Assembly: GCA_023954715.1 (NCBI GenBank)
Contig: JAGSHD010000002.1
Span: 1-64,000, forward strand
Length of the DNA: 64,000 nt
Source: Candidatus Cloacimonadota bacterium
Lineage (GTDB): Bacteria > Muiribacteriota > UBA6191
Direction: 5' to 3'
Positions within the stretch are counted from its first letter, which is position 1, and every line of letters starts with the position of its first letter. Positions 8,602 through 17,755 of the stretch are shown here, piece by piece. Made by a program: the position numbers and the translations under genes. The notes under the pieces are model-generated. The model searched no databases. It was not told where the DNA came from and saw nothing but the letters and a program-made list of their open reading frames with translations.

Positions 8602-9823
8602 GTGACTCTTGGGGGGCTTGCTTGAAGCTCTTTCCAAAAACCAAAAATGGCAGTAAAATTACTGTCGGTAAAACGACGCCTAAAGCTAGCATAGGTAAAT
8701 CCCCTAACCCATAATATTTAAAGATTTGAGTTCCGATCAATGGAGCCAACACTCCTGCCAAATAAACAATTGTATCTACTAATCCAAAACCTATAGCACG
8801 ATCCTTTTGAGCCGTTACTTGAGCAATATAAGTATTTATAGAAACTGCTAAAATAGGATATAGTGGGGCAGAATATACTATAACAAATACATAAGGGTCT
8901 TTTATAAAGGCTAAACTCACAAACAGGGCTATATATCCAAAAAACGAGGATATTAGAGCTACTTTTGTACCATGTTTATCTACAAAGCGACCAACTATAG
9001 GGAAAAATATAGCCCCTAAAACTGCAGCTAGAGTCATTGATATACCAACCAACATCTCTGGACCTTGTAAAACTTCTTTCAAATATCTTCCAAAATAATT
9101 AAAAAAGAAATTACTTGCCGTTGAGATAATTAAAATAAATATAAACAAAAAGATTAATTTTTTACGCTTTAAAATCCGTACATAACCGCCCATAGATTTT
9201 GACTGAATCGTATCCCAATTTAATCCTTGAATTTTAGCTGGAAACCGTAAGAAAAAATAGATTAAGTATACAATATCTATAGCTATAAATATCAAAAATA
9301 CACTTGTATATACATCTTTAGACGAATCAAAAAAATATAAAATTGAAGCTACCAATAGGCAGCCAAAACTCCAGCCAATAGATTCGAGAGAGTGTAACTT
9401 ACCAAGGACCTCTCCCTTACAGTCAGGTTTCAATAAGGTCACTAAACTTTGGGAGGCTGGCAAAAAGGCGGAGGCAAACCAACCATGAACAAACAAGAAA
9501 TAAAATAATATATTGGGATCATTGAAAAAGGCTAAAATTCCGTACATACCTAAAAAAGGCACAATGGACAATACCATCATTAATTTGAATCTATCTTGCC
9601 GTAAGCAAAGCCAACCCCAAAAATTTTGGGATAAGACGGCAACGATTGCCGGTGTAGCAATATATACTCCTACTGATTTCAAATCATTTAACCCCATATA
9701 TGGGAGGTATAAGGGTAGGTACACTAAAAATAAAGAAGTATTAAAACCAACCATAAAGCAAAACCAAAATATATCTGTTATAACCGGGTCTTCATCCAAA
9801 AAGTAGTTCTTTAGTTTTTTCAA
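8594..9823 (-). CDS. MFS family transporter
   Basis: A 409-residue polytopic protein with about 12 hydrophobic helices in two halves, as in the major facilitator superfamily. The polar loop between helices 2 and 3 (FWGWLCLRQDRFK) sits where the MFS signature is expected, and a central loop separates helices 6 and 7. The overall layout, with a YFGRYLKEV segment in the second half, resembles sugar/nucleoside-type or YcaD-type carriers, but the substrate cannot be read. A GGAG ribosome site lies about 8 bases upstream. It stands divergent from efp. Confidence 0.82.
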   Translation of the reverse strand: MKKLKNYFLDEDPVITDIFWFCFMVGFNTSLFLVYLPLYLPYMGLNDLKSVGVYIATPAIVAVLSQNFWGWLCLRQDRFKLMMVLSIVPFLGMYGILAFFNDPNILFYFLFVHGWFASAFLPASQSLVTLLKPDCKGEVLGKLHSLESIGWSFGCLLVASILYFFDSSKDVYTSVFLIFIAIDIVYLIYFFLRFPAKIQGLNWDTIQSKSMGGYVRILKRKKLIFLFIFILIISTASNFFFNYFGRYLKEVLQGPEMLVGISMTLAAVLGAIFFPIVGRFVDKHGTKVALISSFFGYIALFVSLAFIKDPYVFVIVYSAPLYPILAVSINTYIAQVTAQKDRAIGFGLVDTIVYLAGVLAPLIGTQIFKYYGLGDLPMLALGVVLPTVILLPFLVFGKSFKQAPQESLT

Positions 9824-10155
9824 TCTTGCTCCAGGACCTGTACAGTCGCCTAAAAGTTGATTACAAATTCGATAGTTTTATGGGCAAAATTATCACAATT
9901 TACAAATCCACTCAAAACAATTTTAGAAGTGGTCCAAAACGCGCTCTAATACTGACAAAAAATAACATTGCTGATATAATTTTTTTATCTTTATAATACG
10001 TTAAGAACACTAAACTCTTCGAATCGTTCATCAATTTTCAGACTTAGATCTTAATATTATGCTAAATCAATCTTAGATTGCTCCAATCAATTACGATATA
10101 AACATTCAGTTTTTGTATCTCGTCGTTTGCTAGCAACAAGAATATAGGAGAAAAA
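9824..10155. other. Divergent intergenic region MFS/efp
   Basis: 332 AT-rich bases holding the efp promoter and ribosome site. I see no other gene or RNA. Confidence 0.5.
9952..9980 (+). promoter_or_regulatory. Candidate sigma70-type promoter upstream of efp
   Basis: CTGACA at 9952-9957 and a perfect TATAAT at 9975-9980 are separated by 17 bases. The predicted start near 9987 gives a leader of about 170 bases to efp, long enough for regulation, though I recognise no riboswitch in it. Confidence 0.6.
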
Positions 10156-10725
10156 ATGAAAGTTGGAGTAAATACAGTAAAGCGTGGCTGGATTCTAGAA
10201 GTTAACGGTAACCTAATGGAAGTTATTAACTTCTACTCTACTCAACCAGGAAAAGGTGGTGCTTTTTCACAAATCAAACTAAGAAACCTTGATTCTGGAG
10301 CAATTTTTGAAAAAAGATTTAGAAGTGCTGAAAGTGTAGAACGAATTGTTTTAGACGATCGAAAAGTACAATATCTATATAACGATGGTAGTGATTATCA
10401 TTTTATGGACAATACTTCTTATGAGCAATTTATCCTACGTAAAGATATATTAGGAGATCACATCAATTATCTAAAAGACAACATGGATATTGTTGTACGA
10501 TTTCATGGAGAGCAACCACTAACTGTAGAGCTTCCTCCATCGATTGTTTTAGAGATCACTTACACAGAGCCAGGAGTTAAAGGTAACACTGTTTCTGGTG
10601 GAGCTACTAAAAAAGCAACTCTGGAAACTGATTTCGAAATCGATGTTCCTTTGTTTATGTCTATTGGCGAAAAAGTAAAAGTTGATACTCGATCTGGTGA
10701 ATACATCGAACGAGCAAAAGCATAA
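10156..10725 (+). CDS. efp: Elongation factor P
   Basis: EF-P relieves ribosome stalling at polyproline stretches. At 189 residues with three beta-barrel domains it matches the family. The modification loop reads QPGKGGAF with Lys33 at the tip, so a lysine-type modification (EpmA-like) or no modification is possible; no modification enzyme is seen in the window. TAGGAG at 10145-10150 precedes the ATG, and two hairpins follow the stop. Confidence 0.96.
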   Translation: MKVGVNTVKRGWILEVNGNLMEVINFYSTQPGKGGAFSQIKLRNLDSGAIFEKRFRSAESVERIVLDDRKVQYLYNDGSDYHFMDNTSYEQFILRKDILGDHINYLKDNMDIVVRFHGEQPLTVELPPSIVLEITYTEPGVKGNTVSGGATKKATLETDFEIDVPLFMSIGEKVKVDTRSGEYIERAKA

Positions 10726-10735
10726 TTTAATTTGA

Positions 10736-10757
10736 GTTTATGAATTTTTTCATAAAC
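10736..10757 (+). terminator. First hairpin after efp
   Basis: A perfect 9-bp inverted repeat (GTTTATGAA and TTCATAAAC) around a TTTT loop, just after the efp stop. No T tract follows, so it may protect the 3' end rather than terminate. Confidence 0.45.
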
Positions 10758-10767
10758 CAAATATTTC

Positions 10768-10793
10768 AAAAAAGCACTGTTTAGTGCTTTTTT
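10768..10793 (+). terminator. Intrinsic terminator of efp
   Basis: A perfect 11-bp stem, AAAAAAGCACT / AGTGCTTTTTT, with a 4-base loop. The T run is part of the right arm. Confidence 0.85.
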
Positions 10794-10868
10794 GCTACTA
10801 TTTAACATTGATATATTGTGAACTAAAATCCATAACATTTATTTTACAATTAATAAAAAGAGCTTCTA

Positions 10869-12200
10869 ATGCAATCTAATAAAGTAGACTATTCTAAAGT
10901 AACCGGTGGAGTCATTGAGACTGTTTTTCCGGATAGTATTGCCCAACACCTTGATTTTCAAGCCGGTGATATCGTATCTAAAATCAATGGTGTAGAACTG
11001 CTCGATATTTTAGATTATCGATACCAAATTGCAGAAGAAGAAGTAACAGTCGAAATATATCGTGATGGCAAAGCATACGAGTTTGAAATCGAAAAAGAAT
11101 ACGATGATGATTTAGGCGTAGAATTTGATGATGTATTGTTTGACCGAATCCGTCGCTGTCAAAACAATTGTGACTTTTGCTTTATCTATCAATTACCCAA
11201 AAAAATGAGGCGATCTTTATACGTTAAAGACGATGATTATCGCCTATCTTTTTTATATGGTAATTATGTCACTCTAGCTGGACTAACAGATGCTGATTAT
11301 AAAAAGATAGTTGAGTATCACCTCTCTCCCTTGTATGTCAGTGTTCATGCAAGTGATTTAGAGGAGCGACGTACCCTACTTCGAAACCCGAACGCTGAAG
11401 ATATTATAGAAAGAATTCAATTTTTGCTAGACGCTGGTATTGAAGTACATACACAAGCAGTAATTGTCCCTTCTGTTAATGATGGTGATGTTCTTGAGCA
11501 AACAATGACAGACATTTCAAAGCTATATCCTGGGGTAAAGCACTTTGGAGTTGTTCCGGTAGGGCTAACTCAGTATCAATCTCGATTAAAACGGATCAGC
11601 CCTCATAATGTAGATGAAGCACGTCAATGTGTTCAACAAATTGAAGCCTTTCAATTGAAGTTTTTAGAAACTCATGATAGCCCATTTGTACAAGTAGCGG
11701 ATGAATTCTACCTAAAAGCAAAAACTCCAGTACCGGCTAAGGAGCATTATGGCTCGTACGAACTCCTAGAAAACGGAATCGGCTCTATACGCCTCTTTGT
11801 AGACGAGTTTCTTGAAAATTATGATGATAGCCTCAACTGTTTTGAAGGCACTACAGGAATCATAACCTCTGAGGACGGAGCCATAGTTTTCAAAGACTAC
11901 ATCTGGCCCCTATTGAATGAAACCCATAGACAAAAGCTCAAAATCCTTCAAATTGATAACCAACACTTTGGGGAGTCTGTCACTGTCTCTGGTCTTATGG
12001 TCGGTGGAGATATTATTAAACAAGTAGCTCCACATAGCTGTGAGCGCTATTTACTACCTAAAAACTGTTTAAAGTTTGATAGTCCTCTTTTTTTAGATGA
12101 TCTATCTGTTGATGACATAAACCAACACTTAAATACAGATATTTTGGTTACAGATACTACAGCAAGTTCTTTCCTCGAAGCAGTTTTCGAAGATTATTAA
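10869..12200 (+). CDS. DUF512 radical SAM protein with PDZ-like N-terminus
   Basis: 443 residues. An N-terminal PDZ-like segment (GGVIETVFPDSIA...AGDIVSKINGVEL) covers roughly residues 12-77. A radical SAM core follows with Cys97, Cys101 and Cys104 in RRCQNNCDFCFIYQLP, which should ligate a 4Fe-4S cluster, and a DUF512 C-terminal domain ends the protein. This architecture matches the TIGR03279 family of putative FeS radical SAM enzymes, whose reaction is unknown. The C-terminus has FEGTTGIITSE and VTVSGLMVGGDII segments typical of the family. The ribosome site is weak. It overlaps the convergent small gene by 44 bases. Confidence 0.88.
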   Translation: MQSNKVDYSKVTGGVIETVFPDSIAQHLDFQAGDIVSKINGVELLDILDYRYQIAEEEVTVEIYRDGKAYEFEIEKEYDDDLGVEFDDVLFDRIRRCQNNCDFCFIYQLPKKMRRSLYVKDDDYRLSFLYGNYVTLAGLTDADYKKIVEYHLSPLYVSVHASDLEERRTLLRNPNAEDIIERIQFLLDAGIEVHTQAVIVPSVNDGDVLEQTMTDISKLYPGVKHFGVVPVGLTQYQSRLKRISPHNVDEARQCVQQIEAFQLKFLETHDSPFVQVADEFYLKAKTPVPAKEHYGSYELLENGIGSIRLFVDEFLENYDDSLNCFEGTTGIITSEDGAIVFKDYIWPLLNETHRQKLKILQIDNQHFGESVTVSGLMVGGDIIKQVAPHSCERYLLPKNCLKFDSPLFLDDLSVDDINQHLNTDILVTDTTASSFLEAVFEDY

Positions 12201-12516
12201 TTTTTGTTGGAAAATAAATCAAACAATCTGAGTCCGTTTCTTTTTTCTTAAAAACAATCATACCATCCTGCTCTAAAAGCAAGAGCTGAATCGACTCTAG
12301 GAACTCTTCTTGTACATCAAAACACTTCACAAAATCAAAGTTTTTAGTTAAAAAGTCAACAAACCTTTTAGAAGACTTAGTGTTTTGAAAGGGCTCTTCT
12401 TCAAACGACTTATTTGATAGATATACATAATGCCCTGCCAATAAGTATGCCTCATTTATAGTAGGAACACGCCCCTCGTATTTAGTAGCTAAATGAATTT
12501 CAAGAACACTGGCCAT
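12157..12516 (-). CDS. Hypothetical protein coupled to the YciO-type gene
   Basis: A 119-residue protein without a recognised domain, mostly alpha/beta in appearance (TINEAYLLAGHYVYLSNKSF, SIQLLLLEQDGMIVFKKK). Its ATG shares one base with the TAA of the upstream gene (TAATG), so translation is probably coupled. Its 3' end overlaps the radical SAM gene on the other strand by 44 bases. Confidence 0.65.
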   Translation of the reverse strand: MASVLEIHLATKYEGRVPTINEAYLLAGHYVYLSNKSFEEEPFQNTKSSKRFVDFLTKNFDFVKCFDVQEEFLESIQLLLLEQDGMIVFKKKETDSDCLIYFPTKINNLRKLLRGKNLL

Positions 12517-13124
12517 TAAATAAAGTCCACGTTCCCGAGTCCTTTTCTAACCACTTCTGCATAATCGCCATCAAATTGAATCATAGTAGAATAGGCATCT
12601 TGTAAACAACCACCATCAATTACAATATCAACCATATTGCCATATTCTTCATGGATAAAATGGGGAATATCTGCTGTATACTCTACTTCTTCGATTCTTG
12701 TTCCGGCCGATAATAATGGGTGACCTAACTCACTTACAATAGCTTGACAAATAGCATTGTCAGGAATCCGAATACCTACTTCTTTTCGCTTAGAGTGAAG
12801 TCTCTTTGGTACTAGTTTTGTAGCTGGCATGATCATGGTATATGGGCCAGGCAATAGTCTTTTCATACTTTTGTAAGCTAGACCAGACATATTTGCATAC
12901 TTAGAAGCATCCGATAAATTTGAACAAACAATAGATAATTGCTTATTTTTATCGAACTGTCTAATCTGATAGATTTTTTCGATTGCTTTTTTAGAATAAA
13001 TAGAGCATCCCATCCCGTAGCTAGTATCTGTAGGATAAACTATGATCCCACCTTTGTTAAGAACGTCTACCACTCTTTGAATTAGTCTTTCTTGAGGTTT
13101 TTCTGGGTGTATTACTAATAACAT
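12516..13124 (-). CDS. yciO: YciO/Sua5/YrdC family protein (threonylcarbamoyl-AMP synthase type)
   Basis: A 202-residue YrdC-fold protein. The N-terminus, with IHPEKPQERLIQRVVDVL and GGIIVYPTDTSYGMGC, matches the YciO branch of the Sua5/YrdC family more closely than TsaC. It also has RQFDKNKQLSIVC (KxR-like nucleotide site), LPGPYTMIMPAT and VGIRIPDNAICQAI. TsaC/Sua5 makes threonylcarbamoyl-AMP for the t6A base of ANN-decoding tRNAs; whether YciO members do this efficiently is less clear. No other YrdC protein is visible in the window. It starts a two-gene run with the downstream hypothetical gene. Confidence 0.85.
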   Translation of the reverse strand: MLLVIHPEKPQERLIQRVVDVLNKGGIIVYPTDTSYGMGCSIYSKKAIEKIYQIRQFDKNKQLSIVCSNLSDASKYANMSGLAYKSMKRLLPGPYTMIMPATKLVPKRLHSKRKEVGIRIPDNAICQAIVSELGHPLLSAGTRIEEVEYTADIPHFIHEEYGNMVDIVIDGGCLQDAYSTMIQFDGDYAEVVRKGLGNVDFI

Positions 13125-13250
13125 AATTGCTCATCTTTCTAAATAGGTATTAAAAAGCTACACCAATGAAATCAATCAACTATTGCATTTTACAAAATTC
13201 ATGTTTCACTTAGTTAGCTCTATTATACATCGAAGAAAAACGAAAAATAT

Positions 13251-14951
13251 TTAACTAGATTTATATAACTCTTGAATAACTTTTTTGGTCGATACAGAAT
13301 CTTCTAGTCCCATCATTCGAGCCAACTCGATTTGAATTTCATTTTCTTTAATTTCTGAAATCTGCGAAACTGTCTTATCTTTTTCATCCGACTTTTGTAC
13401 AACAAAGTGTTTATCAGCCTTTAGAGCAACCTGAGCCAAGTGAGTAATCACTATAACTTGCTTATTTTGAGCTATTTCTCGTAAAACATTGGCAATCTTA
13501 TGGGCCGTATCTCCGCCAATTCCGGCATCTATTTCATCAAATATAAATGTAGATGCTGGGTGTATTGAGGCAAAACAATGCTTCAATGCCAGCATAACAC
13601 GAGAAACCTCTCCACCAGATGCTACCTTGATCAATGGCTGAAACTCTTGACCTTTATTAGAAGACAAATAAAACTCCAGATCTTCTGCTCCATTTACTCC
13701 AACAGTATAGCTACCAGACTCTCTTTCAATATTTATTGCACTTTTTGGAGCAAGACTCTCTACCTTAAACTTAGCATGGGGCATATTTAGTAATGAAAGC
13801 ACATCATTTATATTATTAGATAATTCTACTCCAATTTTACCTTTCAGTTTGCTTAGTTTTTTACTCGCCTTTAGTAAGCTTTCTTCAACTTCAAAAATCT
13901 CTTGATCGATATTTTCAAAAGATGTTTCTTCTTCGATTAACGTAAACAGTTTATTTGCTGATTTTTTTTCATAGTCCATGACCTCAACAATGCTAGAACC
14001 ATACTTCTTTTTAAGCTGCTCAAGCAATGATATTCGTTGTTCGATTTCTTCTAGAGAGTTATTTTCATTTTGTGAAATCATAGACTCATAGTCTGCTAAA
14101 TTGAAACTCAAAGAATCTAGTGACTCTACCAAAGCCATAGAAGCCGAACTTAAATCTTTAGCCTTTATATCTACCTCTAGCAACTCCTGAATCGTCTCAT
14201 TCATTTGATGGACCTGTTGAGCCAAGCTTTCGTCTATGCTTGCATCGGTGAGATTTCTTACCTGGTCCAATTTATCATCTATAGTCGATTGATTGACCAA
14301 GGATAAATGAAGTTCTGATAGTTCAGCTTCTTCATTTTCGTATAAGTTAGCATCTGATATTTCATCTAACTCAAACTGCAAGCGATCCACTTCTCTTTTC
14401 AGCTCTTGCATTCTTTGTGACTGTTTTTCTTTTTTCTTTCGAAGTTTGTAGTAAGCCTCATAGATTGTAGTATAATCTTGTACTACCCTTTCAAAGTCTC
14501 CACCACCAAACTGACATAGAAAACCATAATGATTTTGAGAGTCTAAAAGTGCATAGGTTTCATGTTGAGAGTGTATATTTACTAACGATGTATAAATAGA
14601 TTTTAAGTCAGATACTCTAACAATATGCTGATTAATACTACATTTATTTCTACCAGAAGGAAGAACCTCTCTACGAATCAAGACATCATTTAAACTTTCT
14701 CCCTCTAGTAGCTCTTGAAGCCATGTATTTTGCAAGTTATTGAGTGCGAATATTCCTTCTACCACTACTTTTTCTTCTTTATTTCTAGCTAAGCTTTGTT
14801 CAAACTTTTTACCACACAGAAGATTGAGTGCCGTCAAAATAATTGACTTACCTGCTCCGGTTTCACCGGTGAAAATATTGTAGTTTTTAGAAAAGTCTAT
14901 ATGGAGGCTTTCAATAATTGTAAAGTTTGAAATATGCAGTTCATGTAACAT
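13251..14951 (-). CDS. recN: DNA repair protein RecN
   Basis: An SMC-like ATPase that acts in double-strand break repair. At 566 residues it has the normal length. Walker A GETGAGKS is at residues 29-36, a long coiled coil occupies the middle, and the C-terminal half has the ABC signature ASGGEVSRVMLALK followed by Walker B TFIFDEIDAGIGG and the H-loop ITHLAQVA. It lies 45 bases downstream of the HEAT-repeat gene and is probably co-transcribed with it. Confidence 0.96.
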   Translation of the reverse strand: MLHELHISNFTIIESLHIDFSKNYNIFTGETGAGKSIILTALNLLCGKKFEQSLARNKEEKVVVEGIFALNNLQNTWLQELLEGESLNDVLIRREVLPSGRNKCSINQHIVRVSDLKSIYTSLVNIHSQHETYALLDSQNHYGFLCQFGGGDFERVVQDYTTIYEAYYKLRKKKEKQSQRMQELKREVDRLQFELDEISDANLYENEEAELSELHLSLVNQSTIDDKLDQVRNLTDASIDESLAQQVHQMNETIQELLEVDIKAKDLSSASMALVESLDSLSFNLADYESMISQNENNSLEEIEQRISLLEQLKKKYGSSIVEVMDYEKKSANKLFTLIEEETSFENIDQEIFEVEESLLKASKKLSKLKGKIGVELSNNINDVLSLLNMPHAKFKVESLAPKSAINIERESGSYTVGVNGAEDLEFYLSSNKGQEFQPLIKVASGGEVSRVMLALKHCFASIHPASTFIFDEIDAGIGGDTAHKIANVLREIAQNKQVIVITHLAQVALKADKHFVVQKSDEKDKTVSQISEIKENEIQIELARMMGLEDSVSTKKVIQELYKSS

Positions 14952-14996
14952 GATAATCCTATAGAATAAATGGTAGCCAACTCATTGAAAGAAAGA

Positions 14997-17510
14997 CTAT
15001 GCTTTAGTTATTTCTGTATGAATCTTAGAAATAGTCTGACTATCTATAGCATTTATATTGGGAATCCTCAAAGAAATACCATCTTTTAACACTAGGTCTA
15101 TATGATGTCTACTCCCTTGCTCACTAGCTTGTAAATCTTTAATCCAATCTATGGGAATCTCCACATAATCAGCTGTTTGAAATTGTAATAATTGTCGTAA
15201 AAATAAGATCAATTTATCTTTTCGTTGAATCAACAGCATATACTTTGGTGAAGCACAGGAACAAATCATTCGATCGGTAGGACTTAACTCTACTTGGGAT
15301 ACCACTTGAGTCTTAAATGTATTTAACTGAATAAAGTTTTCATGCTGCAACATATCTAAAGACTTTTTACCTTCACGATAGGCTTTATAACTTGGACTAT
15401 AATAAGCTAAAGTAACACTCAAAACCTCGGTGCGATCACTACCTAATATTTGTTGTATCATTTGCTGAGTATCAAGCCTCATGGCGTTCAACATAGCTAG
15501 TTGATCGTTAAACTGCCCTCTCCAAATACCACTTTTTTTGAATCCTTCTTCTCTTTTAATCAGGTCTTGATTCAAATAATCAATTTGTTCTCCACCATCA
15601 TAATCCACTTTCTTGATCTTTAATCCTATTTCAGCCAAAAAGGATTTATCCACCACTTGAACGCTTCCGTCTTTTCTAACAACAATATCAGACACTTGAG
15701 AGTCCGCGTAGTCATCTGCTGAGTACAGCTTCATTGCCATTTTTGCTAAACATTTTACCTGAAAATCTTTATCCTTTTCAGCATATTTCAACACATCAAA
15801 GTGCGACTGTCCTTGATTCATTTTCATGAATTCTATCATTTGAACTTTTGTTTCTGCATTGGCATTTAAAAAATCTTCCAGTTTAATAGATTCAAAAGAC
15901 TTTTCTTCTAAATCATCTGGAGTAAATCCATCAAAGTCCTCATGAACATAATCACTCGAATCTAATCCTTGCTCCATTGCTTGAGTTTCAAGCTCGACCA
16001 GAGCATCAAACTTTTCTCTAGAGCCTTCTTCTTGTTTTGGTTCAACAATTAAAGATTTACAAATTTCTGACTCATCTTGTTTCATCTTTAAGAAATCATT
16101 AATATTAGAGAGTATCTTTGGATCTTCTACCCGCTGTAATAGACATTCAAATAAGGAGTAATAATCTTCGTGGGCTAACTCAGTAATAGCATAAAAAGCA
16201 GACTGCTGCATTAAAATTTGATCGCTCTCAATCATATCCAACAATACTCTATATTTATCAACATAAATAAAGTCTCTTAAGGCTAAGACTGCATTAGCTC
16301 TTGCTCTATTATTTGTGTCTTCTAGATTTAATAAAATTTTACTTAAATACCTTGGCTCACAAAAATGTGATAAAGACTCAATAGCATTCGCTCTTAATCT
16401 TGGTATATTACTGTTTAAGTAAGCCTGAATCAATTCAATACTACTTTCTTTTTTAACATATCCTAAAGCTAGTATTAAGGAAGCGATAACATAGTTATCA
16501 TCTTCAATCAACAGCCGTCGCTCAAGTTCTTGATAACGATCCTTGATTCTTTCTTGAGTGATTTTGTTGATTTCAATCAAACGTTTGCGAGAATCTTCAC
16601 TATTAAGTAAGTTTTCTTCTTTACTTACCTTGGACTCCATTAATTGAAAAAAGTCACTAATGGACTCTTCTTCGCTTAATTCAGAAGACTTTTTTAAAAT
16701 TTCTTGAGCTCTAGTATTACCATTAGCAGCCATTCGATTGAGAGACTTATAAGCCATCTTTTTCACTACTTCATTTTCATCTTGTAGTAAACTTAATAGG
16801 TAGGATAATGGCTCATTTGATTTATATTCACCTAAAGCATAGGCTGCTGAGGATCTCATCCACACATGAGGAGACTTACTCATCTCCTCTAATGACTGAA
16901 AAACTACTGCTTTGTTTCTGAATCGCAAACATTGTAAGGCAACTGCTCTAATACGGTTATCTTCATCCCCGATAGCCTTCAAAAGATAAGGAAGACAGCG
17001 ATCAGGATCTAATGATGACAAAGCCTCTAAAACACTTGCTCTAACTCTAGAGTCTTCATTATTTGAACAATCTTCGATTAAAACATAGTCTTCTTCTTGA
17101 CCTATTTTTCCTAATAGTACAATACAAGTGGATAAAATAAACGGATCTTCAATCCCACTTAGATAGTCTCTTAAAAAGGGGAGGACCTCTTGTTTAGAAT
17201 AAAACACACAATAATCGGAAACTGCCGAGATTCTTGAATGAACTCCACTATCAAACTCTTGAAGTAATACTTCGAGGCTAGTTGCCTCAGTAAACTGATA
17301 CTGTTTTTCTTCAAATCTTTGATTTAAATGATAAATGCCTTTTCGAGCTAAATATCTAATTTGTACATCAGGGTCATCACTAGAAATTTTCTTTAATATG
17401 GGGATTATTGAAAAAGTCCCCTTCTTTACCCATGAGATTAAACGTTTTTTTCTTGCTTCATTGGATAACGCTGAGAACTCCCGCATCACTACACTTAGTC
17501 TCTTATCCAT
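14997..17510 (-). CDS. Large HEAT-repeat protein of unknown function
   Basis: 837 residues. From about residue 35 to 480 it is built of HEAT / PBS-lyase-type repeats, with units such as DSRVRASVLEALSSL, NRIRAVALQCLRF, HVWMRSSAAYALGEY and NRARANAVLALRDF. An acidic linker with a further short repeat-like stretch follows. The last ~200 residues form a beta-rich domain that I cannot name (IPIDWIKDLQ, HHIDLVLKDGISLRIP), possibly PH-like. There is no signal peptide or membrane segment. It probably acts as a protein-interaction scaffold. It precedes recN by 45 bases. A second HEAT protein in the window, fused to PilT, has a similar repeat style. Confidence 0.8.
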   Translation of the reverse strand: MDKRLSVVMREFSALSNEARKKRLISWVKKGTFSIIPILKKISSDDPDVQIRYLARKGIYHLNQRFEEKQYQFTEATSLEVLLQEFDSGVHSRISAVSDYCVFYSKQEVLPFLRDYLSGIEDPFILSTCIVLLGKIGQEEDYVLIEDCSNNEDSRVRASVLEALSSLDPDRCLPYLLKAIGDEDNRIRAVALQCLRFRNKAVVFQSLEEMSKSPHVWMRSSAAYALGEYKSNEPLSYLLSLLQDENEVVKKMAYKSLNRMAANGNTRAQEILKKSSELSEEESISDFFQLMESKVSKEENLLNSEDSRKRLIEINKITQERIKDRYQELERRLLIEDDNYVIASLILALGYVKKESSIELIQAYLNSNIPRLRANAIESLSHFCEPRYLSKILLNLEDTNNRARANAVLALRDFIYVDKYRVLLDMIESDQILMQQSAFYAITELAHEDYYSLFECLLQRVEDPKILSNINDFLKMKQDESEICKSLIVEPKQEEGSREKFDALVELETQAMEQGLDSSDYVHEDFDGFTPDDLEEKSFESIKLEDFLNANAETKVQMIEFMKMNQGQSHFDVLKYAEKDKDFQVKCLAKMAMKLYSADDYADSQVSDIVVRKDGSVQVVDKSFLAEIGLKIKKVDYDGGEQIDYLNQDLIKREEGFKKSGIWRGQFNDQLAMLNAMRLDTQQMIQQILGSDRTEVLSVTLAYYSPSYKAYREGKKSLDMLQHENFIQLNTFKTQVVSQVELSPTDRMICSCASPKYMLLIQRKDKLILFLRQLLQFQTADYVEIPIDWIKDLQASEQGSRHHIDLVLKDGISLRIPNINAIDSQTISKIHTEITKA

Positions 17511-17652
17511 ACCAAACCCACCCTATCTTTTAATTTTGTCTAGTAAATTATATATAATATTACTGCCTTACTAGAATGTACCTTAGAAAATTATGAAATG
17601 CAAAAGACCTAGTGTACTTATAATAACTGTAACTACTAAGCTATAATTATTT

Positions 17653-17745
17653 ATTTTGCGTACAAAGCTTGATTTCACCAACAAAGTTTAAACCAAGAAA
17701 AACTTGTATAGTACCCAATAGTTATCGAAGAGATCCCCTGAATAA
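17653..17745 (+). pseudogene. Decayed copy of the small ORF at 39831-39953
   Basis: In the reading frame ending at 17745 the codons give T-N-K-V-stop-T-K-K-N-L-Y-S-T-Q-stop followed by LSKRSPE and a stop. This lines up residue for residue with the end of the 40-residue ORF on the minus strand at 39831-39953. Upstream, LRTK also matches after a 4-codon deletion. Two in-frame stops and no start codon make this a relic. The similarity continues about 10 bases past the stop. Confidence 0.5.
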
Positions 17746-17755
17746 CTACAAATAA

